From NCBI GenBank assembly GCA_022574655.1, contig JACZRQ010000019.1:1-33844 (forward strand): 33,844 nt of DNA, in the 5' to 3' direction. The stretch comes from Chloroflexota bacterium (GTDB lineage Bacteria > Chloroflexota > Dehalococcoidia > SM23-28-2 > RBG-16-64-32). The position numbers and the translations under genes were made by a program. Shown here in pieces: positions 32,844 to 33,844 of this stretch; positions within the stretch are counted from its first letter, which is position 1, and each line of letters starts with the position of its first letter. The notes beneath the pieces are model-generated. The model was given only the letters and a program-made list of their open reading frames with translations. It had not been told where the DNA came from and searched no databases.

Positions 32844-33844
32844 GTGTACGACGTCGTAATCGTCGGCGCCGGTAACGCAGGGTTGTGCGCGGCGATGGCG
32901 GCTGCCGAAGTGGGCGCCCGGGTGCTTGTGCTGGAGAAAGCGCCGCGCGAGATGCGCGGGGGCAACACTTACTTCACCGGTGCCGCCTATCGCTTTCCAT
33001 ATGAGGGTATCGCGGACATACAGCGATTGACCCCCGATCTCTCGGACTCTGAGAGAGATTCAGTCGACGTCGGAAGTTATCCAGAGGACCAGTTCCGCGA
33101 TGATCTCGTACGAGTGTCGGATGGCCGTGCTGAGGAAGACCTCGTCGAGGCACTCGTTGAGAACGCTTTCCCGACGATGCTTTGGCTTCGTGAGCGGGGG
33201 CTGCGTTGGGTGCTGATGTACGGACGCCAATCGTTCGCCGTAGACGGCGTCCGTCGCTTCTGGGGTGGGCTGATCGTCGAGGCCGTAGGCGGTGGTGAAG
33301 GGTTGACGGACTCGCTGTTCGCAGCGGCTGAGAAGGGCGGCGTCGAGGTTTGGTACGAAAGCGGCGCAACCGAACTCCTGCTGGGCGATAACGGTGACAT
33401 ACGTGGTGTCCGGGTCGAGCGCGAAGGATCGATCGATGACGTTTCGTCCGACGCCGTCGTTCTCGCCTGCGGCGGATTCGAAGCGAGCGAAGAGATGCGC
33501 GTGCGCCATCTCGGTCCCGAGTGGGCGAAGGCGAAGGTTAGAGGTACGGAGTTCAACACCGGCACCGGCATCCGAATGGCCATCGATGTCGGGGCAGCGA
33601 CACAAGGCGACTGGGGCGGATGCCACGCCGTCGCCTGGGACTTGAACGCGCCGCCGTACGGAAACCGAAGGATCGCCGACCTCTATCAGAAGCACTCCTA
33701 TCCGTTAGGCATCACCGTGAACCTCGACGGCAAAAGGTTTATCAACGAGGGTGCCGACTTCCGAAACTACACCTATGCGAAATACGGCCGCGAGATCCTG
33801 AAGCAGCCGCACGGCGTGGCGTTCCAACTCTTCGACGCGAAGGT
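32844..33844 (+). CDS. FAD-dependent dehydrogenase, tricarballylate dehydrogenase (TcuA)-like; 3' end outside window
   Basis: The frame from GTG 32844 is open to the right edge, giving 333 residues of an incomplete protein. The N terminus YDVVIVGAGNAGLCAAMAAAE is the FAD-binding fold (GxGxxG at residues ~8-13). It is followed by KAPREMRGGNTYFTGAA, a pattern seen in TcuA-type and fumarate-reductase flavoproteins. Later come AVVLACGGFEASEEM and LGITVNLDGKRFINEGADFRNYTYA, a family motif near the active site. Members oxidise a saturated C-C bond next to a carboxylate or ketone, with FAD. It lies 6 bp after the CoA-transferase gene. A weak GAGGG precedes the GTG. Ketosteroid dehydrogenases share this fold, so the substrate is open. 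Confidence 0.88.
   Translation, partial: MYDVVIVGAGNAGLCAAMAAAEVGARVLVLEKAPREMRGGNTYFTGAAYRFPYEGIADIQRLTPDLSDSERDSVDVGSYPEDQFRDDLVRVSDGRAEEDLVEALVENAFPTMLWLRERGLRWVLMYGRQSFAVDGVRRFWGGLIVEAVGGGEGLTDSLFAAAEKGGVEVWYESGATELLLGDNGDIRGVRVEREGSIDDVSSDAVVLACGGFEASEEMRVRHLGPEWAKAKVRGTEFNTGTGIRMAIDVGAATQGDWGGCHAVAWDLNAPPYGNRRIADLYQKHSYPLGITVNLDGKRFINEGADFRNYTYAKYGREILKQPHGVAFQLFDAK

Overview
The window reads as a stretch of moderately high-GC bacterial chromosome. It most likely comes from a Chloroflexota lineage (Dehalococcoidia or SAR202-like). The best pointer is the 880-residue DUF2298 ('Chlor_Arch_YYY') membrane protein, a family known mainly from Chloroflexi and Archaea. It sits among GtrA, a dolichyl-phosphate-sugar-type GT2 and a protoporphyrinogen-oxidase-like flavoprotein. 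The acyl-CoA and flavoprotein genes in the right half also fit. The lineage is inference, because no rRNA gene is present. I see no insertion sequence, CRISPR array, prophage or recognisable transcription factor.

Layout. (1) Positions 1-6.0 kb hold an envelope-glycosylation-like cluster: the C-terminal end of a polytopic membrane protein, GtrA, the DUF2298 protein, an FAD amine-oxidase-like protein and a GT2 glycosyltransferase. (2) Positions 6.0-9.6 kb, minus strand: a signal-less BtuF-like cobalamin-binding protein, a C-terminally short 3-hydroxyacyl-CoA dehydrogenase, enolase and a LOG/TIGR00725 protein. (3) Positions 9.7-13.5 kb, minus strand: a lipoprotein metallopeptidase, a XerC/D recombinase and Pcm. 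A strong terminator-like hairpin lies inside the lipoprotein's signal-peptide codons, just after the recombinase stop. (4) Positions 13.5-17.5 kb: a membrane-anchored cupredoxin, then on the minus strand UvrC, an unrecognised protein and a double-GNAT protein resembling mycothiol synthase. (5) Positions 17.6-24.4 kb, plus strand: an alpha/beta hydrolase, a beta-propeller-like protein and a full-length Lhr helicase.

(6) Positions 24.4-27.8 kb, plus strand: a probable operon behind a good sigma-70-type promoter, with a nitronate-monooxygenase-like flavoprotein, a zinc alcohol dehydrogenase, a PaaI-type thioesterase and a carboxymuconolactone-decarboxylase-like protein. A VOC protein faces it. 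(7) Positions 28.2-29.2 kb, minus strand: tRNA-Leu(CAG) and tRNA-Arg(GCG) behind a clear promoter, followed without a visible terminator by an unrecognised protein gene. (8) Positions 29.3-31.1 kb, minus strand: a MacB/LolD-type ABC ATPase and an FtsX-like permease whose natural start appears to be a non-standard codon. (9) Positions 31.5 kb to the end, plus strand: a class III CoA-transferase and a TcuA-like flavoprotein cut by the window edge.

Most genes are housekeeping (eno, uvrC, lhr, pcm, xer, tRNAs) or belong to dispersed oxidative and acyl-CoA metabolism. I did not find an unmistakable new system. The best second-look items are the hairpin embedded in the lipoprotein signal-peptide region, the missing canonical start of the ABC permease, the tRNA-Arg(GCG), a REP-like sequence apparently translated inside lhr, and two clean operator-like dyads with no regulator gene nearby.
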